From positions 60,386,889 to 60,450,888 of the forward strand of contig CM049315.1 of NCBI GenBank assembly GCA_026874595.1: a DNA stretch of 64,000 nt. The letters run 5' to 3'. Numbering within the stretch: position 1 is the stretch's first letter; every line of letters starts with the position of its first letter. Of this stretch, positions 35,185 through 46,852 are shown in pieces. The position numbers and the translations under genes were made by a program. Under the pieces are notes generated by a model. It saw nothing but the letters and a program-made list of their open reading frames with translations, did not search any database and was not told the origin of the DNA. This DNA comes from Sipunculus nudus. Taxonomy: Eukaryota; Annelida; Sipuncula; Golfingiida; Sipunculidae.

Positions 35185-38100
35185 TAATATAGGTAACCAT
35201 GGCCACCAATTTCAGGTTTCCATGGAGATTGACCAAACTTTACTGTATTTATGGACCTCCATGGGTTTTCAGTTAGGTGAACAGCCTGGCCCAGGTTAAC
35301 AAGTATCTGCTGCTCAGGTAGACCTGTATTTAAGAGGTCCATTAATCCTATAATTTAATAAGATGTGCCATGAAGACGAGGAAATGAATGATCTGGCTTC
35401 GTTTATAGTTTAATGTCCATAATGACAGCTTACTCAGCCTACATTTGAAATAAACCGGAACCTTTTCAGTATTATCCGAGATAAAATGGAGAGTGTATAG
35501 TACATTTCTCATAATATAAGCGGGCTCTGCGTGTCAGAAATTAAAACATTTTGGGTTCTTTTGTGAAAAAAAATATTTGAAAATCGTCCCCCTGACAACC
35601 CAACATGATACTGATTGGTTTAATTAATTAATATTAATACCAGATTCAAACATTCCCATCTTCAGCATATCAGCGTGGCTTTTTACAGACTCATTCCGAT
35701 ATTTGACTTTAAAATAAAAATAAACCAAAAAAGCACCGATCCCACGCTGCCAGTTTTGTTTATATATCCGTGTGTCTTTAACATGTCGATGGCCCGACAA
35801 AATGGCCGCCGTTCTTAAAAACGTGTACATCTATAGCAGCAAATCAGACGCACCAGAGGTTTGTAAATAACAGAAGATGATACTGTTTCACATGCTCTCA
35901 CCAAAAACAACCACCTGGGTCACATTTTTTTCCTGTTTGCATGTGCATGGGCATGTGCCATCGTGTTTACCAGCAGTTTGTAGATAAACAAACTTATGCA
36001 TCCGTCACAGGGGCGTCATCCGTCACTGGGGCGTCATAAGAATCTTTCTCAGCAGGAATTAACAACAATTTTTTAATATGTACCAAGAGTAGACACAAAG
36101 CACATGAATTTACAAATAATCTTATGCATGAATACGGTATTTGACACTTGAAGTGACCATTTGTGTTCTTCGAAAGTGCCAAGGTGTCAAGGTGTATATG
36201 CGTGTATAACCGTTTAGGTTTATATACAGGTTTATAAATATCCAACTCTAACTGATGGGCAGCAGTTAACGATTTTGCTCTGAGAAATGAGGCATAGTGA
36301 CCCATTTTGTTACCGTAATGTGATGGAAGTCCTAAACGAAAGTCGTCCTTATCCAAGCCTTCGAAATCAGCTAACAATGTCTTGCAAACAAGTTTCCACC
36401 TAGCAAAGTATTTGGTAAGAGAAGTGATAGTATTGGGCATATATGAAGAGCAGTCAATCGTTTTAATATTTATAAATAAAGATTTCGGTGATCAATACCC
36501 TATAACGGAAACATAAGGGGTTCTGGGTAAGCTAGGGAGACATTCACGTTTGGGAATCCACATTTTTGCTGTAACGTTTACACATATATGAATATTTTCC
36601 TGCTAACGGAAGGAAAGATTTGGGGCAAAGGGCTGTCCATGAAGATAAGATGACAACCAGTCCGCAAGTCTAAATTATACTCAGCTTAAACCAGTTTTTT
36701 ATGCTATAATAAATTATCTGTGCCTTCAACCCTGTGCGTACATCTGTAACTTGCTGTGATTGGGCTTGCAGAAAGTTTTAGTTTCTTGTATGTACAATCA
36801 AACTGAATGACTGTCAAGTACATGCATGACTGAAATTAAGTGTGAAAAGAAAAAACAGAAACAATCATGTAACATATAATGAATAACAAGATTTATTAAT
36901 CGAGCTCCGGTTCTTCTTCGTGAATATTTAATACAACCCACAGATAACCACGCAAGATCGATGAGCTGTTCTAAACGAGCAAGTATTATCCGCCAGCCTA
37001 CATGTTTAATTTATTCTAACTCCTCCTGTCAAAACTTATACAGAAAACGTCCTACACCGGTTTCTTATTTGAGAAAATCAGGCCAAGCTCTGGCCGTAAA
37101 CCGTTCTACCCACCCTAATCATCCGGAAACATTGTGCCTGGAATAACATAACAATGCATACCAACATTACCGTGATCAGGACTATATATTAATGTGTCCC
37201 ACACACCAAAATGTGATTTTATCATGGAGGTCTGTATATGAATATACCTTATAACATTTTCAGCGACACATGAACGTCTAATATGGTTGTATAATTTGTG
37301 CTCTTCCCTGTAACAAGTGCATAAAATTACCTCACTTAAAATGTTACACCTATTGCTAAGCTGACCCCAACGATACTATGGTTTAAGTCATTGATATCAC
37401 ATGTATTATTACAGACCACAGGCCTAAGACCTATCTCCCCAGATCTCATATCTCTGGTCTTAAACATGGAAAGGAACAGGCGCCGAGAGCACTTACAGAT
37501 CGCAGTCCAAGGGGCATTTGTTATTAGTAATAAATCCATAGGCGCTTTAATCCTCATAGAGCGAGTCTATGAGTAAAGTATTATGAAAAATGAACGCCAC
37601 TGGTGTGAATGCAATTATACTGTTTAAAAGATGTTAAGGCCGGAAAGACCGGGTTTGCAGAAATAAACGATAATACAAGAAAGTACCATATCGATCAATA
37701 CAGGCAAGTTATCCTTTTTAACAGTGTTATAATCAATGAATGTTTACAAAAGGCTGTCTTGTTTATTCATTGTGACGTTGGTTATCATACAGATATAATC
37801 ACAGTAAACAAGCCATATAGCAGAACACAACTGGAAAACAACCATGTGATTGGTTAAAGAGCAACGGGACCATAACAACGCTGATTACCAGGCTTATACA
37901 ACATACACATCCGGTATATGGCCGTATCCTAAAGAAACCTTCAGTCTCTCGAGCCTAAAGTTTTTGTACATATACACAAAATAAGTTTATATGTGCTTGT
38001 TTGCTTGTAAATCGTGACGGAAAATGACAGGTTAGTTTATGGTAATAAATAACTAGTGAAGAACATCATCTGCAAGACCAATTTGATAGAGAACTATAAG

Positions 38101-38526
38101 CGCCTGTGGTTAATCTTATCCTGGCGGACTGACACATAGTAGACTTTTTAATAACAAGGGTTCTGACATCTTTACGAGGAAAAAGGCTTAATGGTTAACG
38201 AAGCCTGATGGTTGTGAATAAACTGCATTAACTAAACACAAATATAATAAGAACTTAGGAAAAAGTAAACAATGCGATCTAGAATCTTCTGAAAACTGCA
38301 AATATGGCACAATCTAAACAAAATAAAACCCGACACAAACAACAACATTATAAATACAATGCCAAGGGGGATATGTCACGTTGGTGATGCATCATGGCGG
38401 CTTTGCATATAGACTTAATTTGCATATAACAGTTCCGGCACAGCCTGGTTTATATTCACAGAAAGCATGTCAATATCCTCTGATTATTTACAGGATTGTC
38501 AGTGCACTATATTTTATGGACATGTA
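35185..38526. other. Gene-poor 3' flank of the KLF5-like gene
   Basis: No supported gene. A minus-strand ORF of 148 codons (35994-36440) has no recognisable features. The KLF5-like 3' UTR must occupy the right-hand part, but I found no clear AATAAA on the minus strand close to the stop codon. Confidence 0.5.
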
Positions 38527-38717
38527 TTATCTCTTGGATTTGGGTTCATGCCTTTTCATATGCAGCGCAAGGTGATCGGACCGCGCGAAGCATCTCTCAC
38601 ATACATTGCATCGGAATGGCTTGGCACCAGTATGTTTGCGAATGTGTCTTGTAAGTTCGTCGGACCGAGCAAATCGCCACTGGCAGTTCATGAAGTGGCA
38701 CGTGTAGGGTTTCTCAC
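38527..38717 (-). CDS. KLF5-like: KLF5-like last exon (zinc fingers 2 and 3, stop)
   Basis: Acceptor 'tttttcag'. It encodes finger 2 ('[19 protein letters not shown]') and finger 3 ('[17 protein letters not shown]') joined by the KLF linker 'TGAKPF', then 'EPKSKR' and TAA at 38529-38527. The protein ends seven residues past the last zinc ligand, as in KLF4/KLF5. Confidence 0.95.
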
Positions 38718-41620
38718 CTGAAAAATTAAAAATATATATCAAGAGTAAGCCAAAATAAACTAGATATAAACAAGTGAGGTCAGTTTATTTGAGATACTGT
38801 TAATATAGATATACAGCAACATGTGATATCCCCTACACTCCTGTCACAGCGGTCGCATTCCATTCTTGTAGTAATAGAATGCCACCGCTGTGTCAGGAGT
38901 GAAGGCTTCCCAAAAATATAGTCTATTTACAAGGGAGGATTTCGCAGGTCACCTGACTAACTAGGTCTGCACAAGTGATTCATAGTTATCACATAGTATA
39001 TGTAATTTTTTTTGTGTTTTACTGGGTAACATTCTAAGTTCCTGCTGTCTTCCAAAGACAAGATCCTTTGACAGTTTTGCGGACCATTACACAAACGAAA
39101 TGTCAATATGAATATACTGAATAGGACTACATATGCGTCAAGTCATAATAATAATAATAATGATAATAATAATAATAAAAGTAATAATAAAAATAACAAT
39201 AAAAATAATAATAAAATAATAATAATATTATTATTATTAGTATTGTTTTTATTAATATTATTACTCTCATTGCTATTGCATGGATAGTATAAATAAATGA
39301 AATCAAACCATTCAGAATTTAGAATCTTTTCTTAAAACGTTATGACTTTAGCTTATAATCAATCTACCAACTATATGTTGAGGTTCTGCTTAATAAGATG
39401 TTGTTAAGCGGCATGCATGTAACGGACGGCACATATACGTCTGCATATAACTGGCAAGCACACTGTTGTTGGGTGTATACTTTGGATATGTTCGGTAGTT
39501 TTGTAACATTTGAATGCTGTTTACACATCTGCTGGTATGGGCGATCAATAACAGCGTCACTGTCCATTAACATGCTCGTTTGCTGCCTCCATTGAACATA
39601 TTTATAATAACGGCGTCCATATACGAGAACGTGATCAATTGGACGTATTCATTACCAGCGACTGGCATCGTCAACAGATCAACTTGTACAAATCAGTAAA
39701 CATTCAGTTGCGGGAACAATAACGTAGTCAATGGACCTGTGTTCAAACTGTATTGTCTGCAAGTTACACTGGGGCAAGTTCGGCTGTGCATCATAATAAA
39801 AATGATGAACAAATCACTCTTTTAAATGAAAAAAAAATTAATCCGGCGAAACAGGTGTACTTTTCTGTGAACGTTAGACGGACTGTGTGTGTATCAAATC
39901 ATTAAATATACATCTGTGGCCGATGACATAAAGGTTTAAATGTTCTTGTCTGTAAACATTCACAATAATCAGGTGACCTCCAAACCAAGGCCGCCATGCC
40001 CCATATCAAAATACTGCCATTGATTTTGCCATATAATGCTGCAGAGCTTTGAACTGGGTAAATCAAAATCAATTCTGACCAAGCCGCAGTCTGTTGCTTA
40101 TATATTTACATGATAAAAGATTAAACCAAAGTTATCATGGACGTCCTTTATTTTGCTGATGTTAATAAATCTGTATTTAAAGGTCATACTCGTTACGACA
40201 CGGGCATCTGTGACTGCAAGCTATACCTCTATACTCTCAATGGTCTATCCTACGTAATACAGTCAAGCTATACCTCTATACTCTCAATGGTCTATCCTAC
40301 GTAATACAGTCAAGCTATACCTCTATACTCTCAATGGTCTATCCTACGTAATACAGTCAAGCTATACCTCTATACTCTCAATGGTCTATCCTACGTAATA
40401 CAGTCAAGCTATACCTCTATACTCTCAATGGTCTATCCTACGTTATACAGTCAAGCTATACCTCTATACTCTCAATGGTCTATCCTACGTAATACAGTCA
40501 AGCTATATCTCTATACTCTCAATGGTCTATCCTACGTAATACAGTCAAGCTATACCTCTATACTCTCAATGGTCTATTCTACGTAATACAGTCAAACCCT
40601 CGCCTAAAGACCGCCTCGATAATGCGACCACTCTATCGAGGTCCCGTCGTAATGTCGAGGTTTCACTTTTTCGTGATACATAGAATATTAATCTCCTCTC
40701 ATCTATTTTCAAATGTTAATAAATAATTCAATCCATCTACCAAATTACACGGTTTTGTTCAACGTGTTCACTTCCAAGTCTTGTATGTAAATCAAACACA
40801 GACGTTTAAAGGGTATTCAAACTAAGCATGCACACTACTTATATAAAGATTGTTACCTGTGTGTATTCTCTGGTGGGCTTTCAGGTGTGAACTCTTGGTA
40901 TAGGCTTTCCGGCATCCTGTAAAACAAAGCAAGAAGACATTTAAAATTATGTGAACTTGACGGGTGGAGATTTTTGTTTTAATTTTCGTTGCAGAATACT
41001 TAACCTCAAGGTATAAAACTATGTTGACCTTCATGATCACGTGATTGCTCTACTAGTATTTATAAGGTCGGAAAATTATAAGTAATACTCTTTTGAATAA
41101 AGACACAGTAATCAGAACAAAAGGGTGTGATAAAAATCAAACTGTTAAAACCGAACTCGTAATTCTGCTGCCTCCCTGTGAAAGGTTTGTACACCCTGTA
41201 CGTCGTTTCTTATACTTTAAAATCATATTGTCCTTACTATCCACCATATTTAAGGACGTTGTACATATGCGACAGGGGGCATTTCCTTTGGATTAATTGC
41301 TCCTAGGGTTTTCTCTTTTTTTTTGGGGGGGGGGGGGGGGTATTCAAACGGCGGTAATTGGCTGGGATAAACAGACATCTAGAGAGTAGCACAATCGTGT
41401 GTACAAGAGTGACGTAGACAGCCAAACACTGAGAAAGATGTACAACAGCACAACAGTTTGATACATACAGGCAGAGAGATGTATATCTGCTTTATGCACT
41501 ACAGATAAAAAAGCAGGCTCAAACCAACAGACAGGTACTAATTTTGTGAGTATACAACAGTTGTGTACACCTGCAGATGTCAGATGCAAAGAAGAAGTAG
41601 GCCTACTGCAGTTGATATAT

Positions 41621-41668
<48 letters not shown>

Positions 41669-44600
41669 TACAATATATATAGGGTACAGTGTTGAGATGC
41701 CGAGAGAGGTACTGCGACAGAGTTCAGTAAGAGTTATGGTTCATGGTGTTTATCACTGTAGAACCTCGTTCTGGTTACATACACGGCGGGCACGGGAATC
41801 CTCCGTGCGTGGGCGATGCGCAAACAGCCCATCTCCAGCTTTGTGACACATGCACACACACCGTGATATATGGCGACAGAGCCAGGTGCACGACTAATAT
41901 ACATATTTCCGGCACAGTTCTGATGAGGTCACGGTGTTCAGCACTTTATCCACAGTCTGCCGACTCTCATCACTTACATTATTGCTATTCAGGCATCCTC
42001 GGCCACTCGACACTCAAGAGGATGTCAGTCGGTTAGTCTTAAGATGGAGACCTCCAGAAAAACTTCTCAATCTGTGTCAGTGTGTCAGCTGACGCAGGAA
42101 ATTAGATACCGAGCTAGATTCAACGGGTGAATACAGAGATATGTGTGTCCTTGTTCAAAGATAAATAATCTACCAACAGTCTGGTTGGTTCCCACAAGCC
42201 CTCCCCCCCCCCCCCCCCCCAATCACACACACACACACACGCATAAATATGTCTCTGTATATTATGGCCGGGGGGGGGGGGGGTTGTTACGTACAATGAC
42301 AACAATCTTCCTTCTGTTTTATCATCTTTACCTTCTAAGAGGAACTAAATTTAAATTAATTTCAACATCCTATGAACATGGGCCTTTCTACACAGCGAAT
42401 GAAGTACATCAATCCAGGCCTACTTACCACAGAGGTAAATTTTAGGTAAATATTGTTACGGATACCTGGGTATCTCAAATAAGAGCCCTTGTTAGAAGCA
42501 AATAACACACCGTACCAATGGGCACTGTTTTAATGGATTTTGTCGAATTTTCTGAATGTTAAATTCCACAACATTGGGAGCAACCATAACTTCATAAAAT
42601 TAGGCCTATAGTTGGGAGAAACCATGCACCCCCCTCCCCCTCCCGGAATTATATGCGCCCCGATCCCTATGCACTGTTTCTATATACAACATGATTTATA
42701 ATCATTTTTCCTATTTAGGTCAGCCCGCATGGGAATATTGAAGTTTGATAGCAATACCTAATATTTTTACTGCTGCTTATTCGGAGTATAAACAACGTAG
42801 GCCTATCATGAAGTGGTGACTGAATGCACGGTCTTGTTGTTGTGAATGCCTGTTTCAATATTCAGTACATATATTGTTGTTATCAAAACATGGAGGCATT
42901 AAAAGATGCCAGTCAAGTCAAGACGTCATCGTCCTATTATTGGCGAATTTAATAGAGGCAATCAAAGCTGCCACAATGAATGATCTGATGACCAAACAGT
43001 ACAAGTGAACGAGACAAGTAACGGTATGAATTATTTTATGTCAGAGGGCAAGTTAATGTTAGACATACTATATTATTCCCGTTTTGGTCAGCCACTCATT
43101 TTTTATCAATATATAAATAAGACGTTTGTATCATTACCAGTTGTTGAGCTTTGTGGGTATATTCAGCTAATACAAAATAATAGTGAATTTTGACTTTGTG
43201 TTGGGTTTATTATGTATTGATCTTTAGTTCTGAGCTGTTTTAATACCAACCTGGGAAATCACAGAAATGTATTCTTCTTTTCTCGAGCTCTGGGTTATTT
43301 TTCCTGTTGTATTTGATTGTGGAGCATCCCGGATGAGTCTTCTGACCAGCCTTAGTGGACTGTGCTGCTCTCACAGTCAGTGCTGGTAAGATTGACGGAT
43401 ACACGGGTCCGCTCAGGACTGCAGTCTGTCCAGGGTAAGGGGGTGGGGGTGGGGTACGTTGCCCCGGCTCTTGGTCCGGACTCCCTGGCTGTGAGCTGGG
43501 AGGGGTAGGCGGAACGGTAAATGTCAGTTCTGTTTTCAAAGGGATACCTTTGTGGACGTAAGGTTTCGGCAGTCCGGAAACCCTAAGTGGAATTACACTT
43601 TGTGTGGTTAATGACGGGGGTTGGTGGTCGAAGGACGCCGCGTTTTTGAGCAAAGCTAGCGGAGTGTTTGTGTCACTGTTATTTGCCACAGGCACTGTAC
43701 AGTCCGACAGATCTATCACCATGGGTTCTTCCTTAATCTGAATGTCACAGCTGTTTGGACTGAGGCTTCCTACTGCCGGGAATGCCTCAGCAGCTGCCTG
43801 AATGAACTGACACTGCGGTCTGTGTGATAACGGTTCTTGTTTTACAAGTTCGTTCCGGGTTAAAATCAAACTTTTACTGCTGTTCGTTGATTCTGATGCG
43901 GGTCTATCGTTCGATGGTGGCGCCATCACACCGGCACTAGTTGGGATATTTTCCCACACGGACAGCGGTACTTTTCGTATGCCCGAGTTGTTTTTTCCCT
44001 CCCCTGTTAGCATTTCTTTTGCTGGCCCTATGAGAGTTTCCGCATACACTGTAAACTGTGGAGACTCATCCAGATCAATATCGTCCAAGTCAACCGTGTC
44101 CACAACATTCTTTAAATCAAAGAATTCTTCCACTAAGCTTGCACTTTCTCTCCTAGAACGGTCCAAGTCTCTTCTTGATAAATCTTTGAGCTGTGTGGAG
44201 CAGTTTCTTAACTGGGCCATTATATTAATATGAGATTTTGGAATAAGTTTCTTGCTGCCGTAAACATCCATTTTGCCTGCCGAGTTGCAGCTGCCAGCGT
44301 TAAGGATGTCATCTAGTGAGGAAGCACTTTCCCGTCTGGGCTGTTTCACGTTTATCAGCCCCATGGAATCTTGTTTCTCCAAGTACTTGTCCATTTCAGT
44401 TTTCTGTAATCAATAAAAAAAGATCAATTATCATATGTGAGAAAAACTGAACGACTTCTCCACCACACGCGAAGTACTGTCAGCTATACATGCGGTGTTT
44501 TCATACAAACGATCAAACAGTTCTAAATATATTATAATATATATATAAATATAAATACATTCAGCAACAATATCTTCCCTGGGAGAATCTCAGAAAATAT

Positions 44601-46217
44601 GTTTTATAGTATGTAACTTATATTAAACCGATCTAAACCACATCCTTTAATTGTTTATAGCTCTCAATTGTATTTACACTTATTCCGTTAAATAATCAAT
44701 ACATATATATGGGAACGTACCAATGTCCCCCGGTTCCTATATGTTCCCAGTTGAACTTAATAAGCAACCCGGTACCTATATGTTCCCTGGTACCTGTCTT
44801 TCTCGGGACCTATAATATATGTTCCCTGGTACCTATGTTCCTTAAAAATTTAACTAATAAGTAATGTTATATTGCAAGCCGTTTTAATTTCATTCGACTG
44901 AGCGCACAGTATTAACTAAGACGAAAATGTTATGATATTCATTTTATAGGTACAATTTAGATTTGTTTTAAAATATATGCATTTTAACCTTGAGATGTTC
45001 AAAACTAAAGTATTAATCCAAGTCTAAGGGGAAAGTCTCTGTTTTACTCCTTCAATAAACTCCAGATCTGGGGGTTCAAGACACTGTGTTCGTTCTGTCT
45101 CGTTTTGCTTCACAAAAACAACCAACTTTTGACATTTTTTTACTTTACATAACTGTCTGTTTCTGTTCAAAGATAGCATATATATATAGATCACGGAAAC
45201 ATTAGTACCTACAACCTGCGAACATAGGCAATGGGAAACACGGTGCCCGCTCCGAATTTATTATAAAAAAATAAACTAAAACAAAGATAAGGAATTGCAA
45301 AATAATATGAAATAAAAACCATCGATATTTAATTACCGGACAGGGGATAATAAATTGTTTGTGTGGGTTCATTTTTGCCTGCCATCGAATTTGTTATAAT
45401 AATAGCAACAATATTATGGCCGTTGCTGACTCATACACCCGACTGAAAACTTCCACAGCACCGGGTGACCTGCATAAAAAACGTTCAGCTGGTGTATAAG
45501 TAAACCTAACGTCACTCCAAAGAAATTAACTTGTTTGAACAGGTACTGAAATGTTGGCCGTGCGCGGCGACATGTTCCATGTCTCAAGTACACACACATA
45601 ACCGGGTGGTTATGAATGACTCGCACTCTTACAGTATTTCATCATAGCGGCAGGGTTCATTCAGTACAATGAGGCCAAACCGACTTGATGCTCTTCATAA
45701 TTAGACAGCAAAAAACACTTTAATAAGAAGTGATCAGGTCTGAATACATATTATTGTGTTGTAGTGAATAATCTGACATGTAGTGACTGGTCGGGGAAGC
45801 CATACCGCACTGCTGTACGGCTCCAGCCCGCAACGCCCCCGTAGTATTTAGGTCGCCTGGCCACGTGAGCACAGTCATAGCTAAGAGCGACAGTTTACGC
45901 GGGGGGCTGGTGCAATCAATATGTTAGTCAAAACTGTGTTACAATCCTGCGGACCTAAGTTGTTTAATAATGATTCTTGTAGAGTAAAGTGCCCGATTTA
46001 TAATGCAAGTAACACCAAGTTATATACAGATTTACCCGTAAGACGGGAACAGATGGTCAGTGATATCTTACAAAGTGTTGCCTACCTCATGCAGTGTTGC
46101 CCAGGCGGCGGTCGGGACGATTTCGTTCGGCGGTAAGAAGCAGTGCTCTGTATCAGGAACGATCTGGTCGTCAAACACATCATTTTCAGCTGGACTATCA
46201 CACAGAGTTTCGGCCAT
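38527..46217 (-). CDS. KLF5-like: Kruppel-like factor, KLF5-like (four coding exons, about 510 aa)
   Basis: Joining exons 46217-46086, 44403-43251, 40916-40857 and 38717-38527 gives one frame of 1,533 bases including the stop, with GT-AG borders and matching phases (0-0, 1-1, 1-1). The C-terminus has three C2H2 fingers with KLF linkers ('THTG' type) and base-contact residues K-H-A, R-E-R and R-H-L, so GC/CACCC-box binding is expected. The region before the fingers ('[16 protein letters not shown]'), an N-terminal 'MDKYL', an 'RRESAS' block and a '[13 protein letters not shown]' stretch match the layout of vertebrate KLF5. Also visible are SUMO-type sites ('VKQEP', 'IKEEP'), a PPxY motif ('PPPPPYP') and a CtBP-like 'VIDLS'. 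It would be a nuclear transcription factor. KLF4/2 are less likely because of the KLF5-type N-terminus. Confidence 0.9.
38834..38902. mobile_element. Short foldback (MITE-like) element, copy 2
   Basis: The left arm 'tacactcctgtcacagcggt' continues 'cgcattccattcttgta', and the right arm 'tagaatgccaccgctgtgtc' continues 'aggagtga'. Apart from a one-base loop this is a nearly complete palindrome. The arms match those of 14441-14541. It lies in KLF5-like intron 3. Confidence 0.75.
39148..39240. repeat. (AAT)n microsatellite
   Basis: Imperfect AAT/ATT trinucleotide run. Confidence 0.9.
40218..40593 (+). repeat. 47-bp tandem array, eight nearly identical copies
   Basis: The unit is 'caagctatacctctatactc', then 'tcaatggtctatcctacgta', then 'atacagt'. 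Only a few single-base differences occur across eight units, so expansion is recent. The array ends exactly where the palindromic element at 40589-40666 begins ('atacagtcaa'). Confidence 0.95.
40589..40666. repeat. Short imperfect palindrome resembling pogo/Tigger-type transposon ends
   Basis: The left part 'cagtcaaaccctcgcctaaa' is roughly the reverse complement of the right part 'aatgtcgaggtttcac', with a second pairing of 'cctcgat' and 'atcgagg' inside. 'CAGT.AAACC.CG' ends are typical of pogo-like transposons. This is resemblance only; no transposase is present. Confidence 0.4.
40857..40916 (-). CDS. KLF5-like: KLF5-like exon 3 (60 bp, most of zinc finger 1)
   Basis: Acceptor 'tgttttacag' and donor 'acag|gtaaca'. 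It encodes '[19 protein letters not shown]' with the second Cys and both His of finger 1 and base contacts K-H-A. The finger's first Cys is in exon 2. Small exons interrupting finger 1 at this place are usual in KLF genes. Confidence 0.93.
40917..43250 (-). other. KLF5-like intron 2
   Basis: GT-AG. Holds G/C homopolymer runs at 41325-41340, 42203-42220 and 42270-42283, TA/CA microsatellites at about 41620-41670 and 42222-42241, and an isolated LTR-like start 'tgttacggatacc' at 42454. No exon-like segment seen. Confidence 0.7.
43251..44403 (-). CDS. KLF5-like: KLF5-like exon 2 (activation/regulatory region)
   Basis: A 1,153-bp exon entered in phase 0 ('[13 protein letters not shown]') and left in phase 1 at 'FCDFPG'. 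It holds two related blocks, '[13 protein letters not shown]' and '[13 protein letters not shown]'; the second is the better match to the KLF5 'RRDSAS' region. It also holds 'LVKQEPLS', '[14 protein letters not shown]' (SUMO-type sites next to a CtBP-like motif), the Pro/Ser-rich '[13 protein letters not shown]' (phosphodegron-like) and 'TPPPPPYPG' (PPxY, a WW-domain ligand type). Finger 1 begins at its last codons. Confidence 0.92.
44404..46085 (-). other. KLF5-like intron 1
   Basis: GT-AG on the minus strand. Contains short repeats of 'ggtacctatatgttccc' around 44715-44835 (four to five imperfect copies). No gene seen. Confidence 0.7.
46086..46217 (-). CDS. KLF5-like: KLF5-like exon 1 (coding part)
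   Basis: The frame is open from 46331, but that first codon is GTG preceded directly by TGA. The first in-frame ATG is at 46217-46215 ('[13 protein letters not shown]'), which I take as the start. It ends 'ATLHE|gtaggc' in phase 0. The segment is acidic (NDVFDD), as for activation-domain ends. Confidence 0.78.
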
Positions 46218-46296
46218 CTGCTGAACAATTTGGCTAGTACAATTAGTAGAATCCCGACGGTCAAACGTAAATCCCTCCCTGCGTAGCTGTTGCGCT

Positions 46297-46335
46297 TCAC
46301 CACTCAGTATGACTGTTGAGTATTTGCTCACTCAT
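46297..46335 (-). promoter_or_regulatory. Upstream ORF before the KLF5-like start codon
   Basis: An ATG at 46335-46333 opens a 12-codon frame (MSEQILNSHTEW) closed by TGA at 46299-46297. It lies 80 bases before, and out of frame with, the chosen start codon. If transcribed it could lower translation of the main frame. Confidence 0.5.
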
Positions 46336-46381
46336 TTATGAATGAATCTCTCTGTGGTGTTGCGCAGTAGGTCAACAGCCT

Positions 46382-46408
46382 GAGGGGCGGAGCTTCATCC
46401 TAATATGG
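46382..46408 (-). promoter_or_regulatory. GC box and perfect CArG (serum response) box upstream of the KLF5-like gene
   Basis: On the minus strand 'CCATATTAGG' (46408-46399) fits CC(A/T)6GG exactly and is followed by 'ATGAAG' and then a GC box 'GCTCCGCCCCTC' (46393-46382). They lie 165-190 bases before the start codon, a plausible promoter position. The transcription start itself is not visible from sequence. Confidence 0.5.
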
Positions 46409-46409
46409 G

Positions 46410-46813
46410 ACTTATGTCAATCACGCAGTTTATCAATGGTTCCTTCTTCAAATACCAATAAGCCCGATACTTGTGATTATCACACAGTGCGGTTGGTATT
46501 TCTCTGCAGGGTTGACTAGTAGCATGGCATTTTCAATGTTCGGTCCACTGGGGTTCAAGAATCTGTGTCCATCGTTGTAATGTTACAAGGGAATGTTGTG
46601 GAAGCTTCGAGTGTAAACAACCAATGAAATGATATTGACCTATGACGTCAGCACAGTGAGAGCCTCCATGTCATTGTCAGGGCTATGTGTGAGTTGTCAT
46701 TCGGTGGACCTTTCATGTTTATTCCAACTTAATGAGTACCGAGACGATTATATTTATATGTGTGTTTGGGTGTGTGTGTGCTAAACTTTCATGAATTTCC
46801 ACGCACACACACA

Positions 46814-46852
<39 letters not shown>

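Larger units (their letters stand above)
38718..40856 (-). other. KLF5-like intron 3
   Basis: Holds the 47-bp tandem array, a short palindromic element, an (AAT)n tract at about 39148-39240 and foldback element copy 2. No other exon seen. Confidence 0.75.

Noticed and set aside
35994-36440. A 148-codon minus-strand ORF
   Set aside because: No recognisable domain. The end repeats 'DAPVTD' from a short DNA duplication, and the composition is like the flanks.
42454-42500. Second LTR start ('tgttacggatacc') that might pair with the solo LTR
   Set aside because: The sequence diverges after about 12 bases, and no matching 'gtaaca' end with a target duplication was found.
46218-46331. Start of the KLF5-like protein at 46331
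   Set aside because: That codon is GTG with a TGA directly before it; the first in-frame ATG is at 46217.
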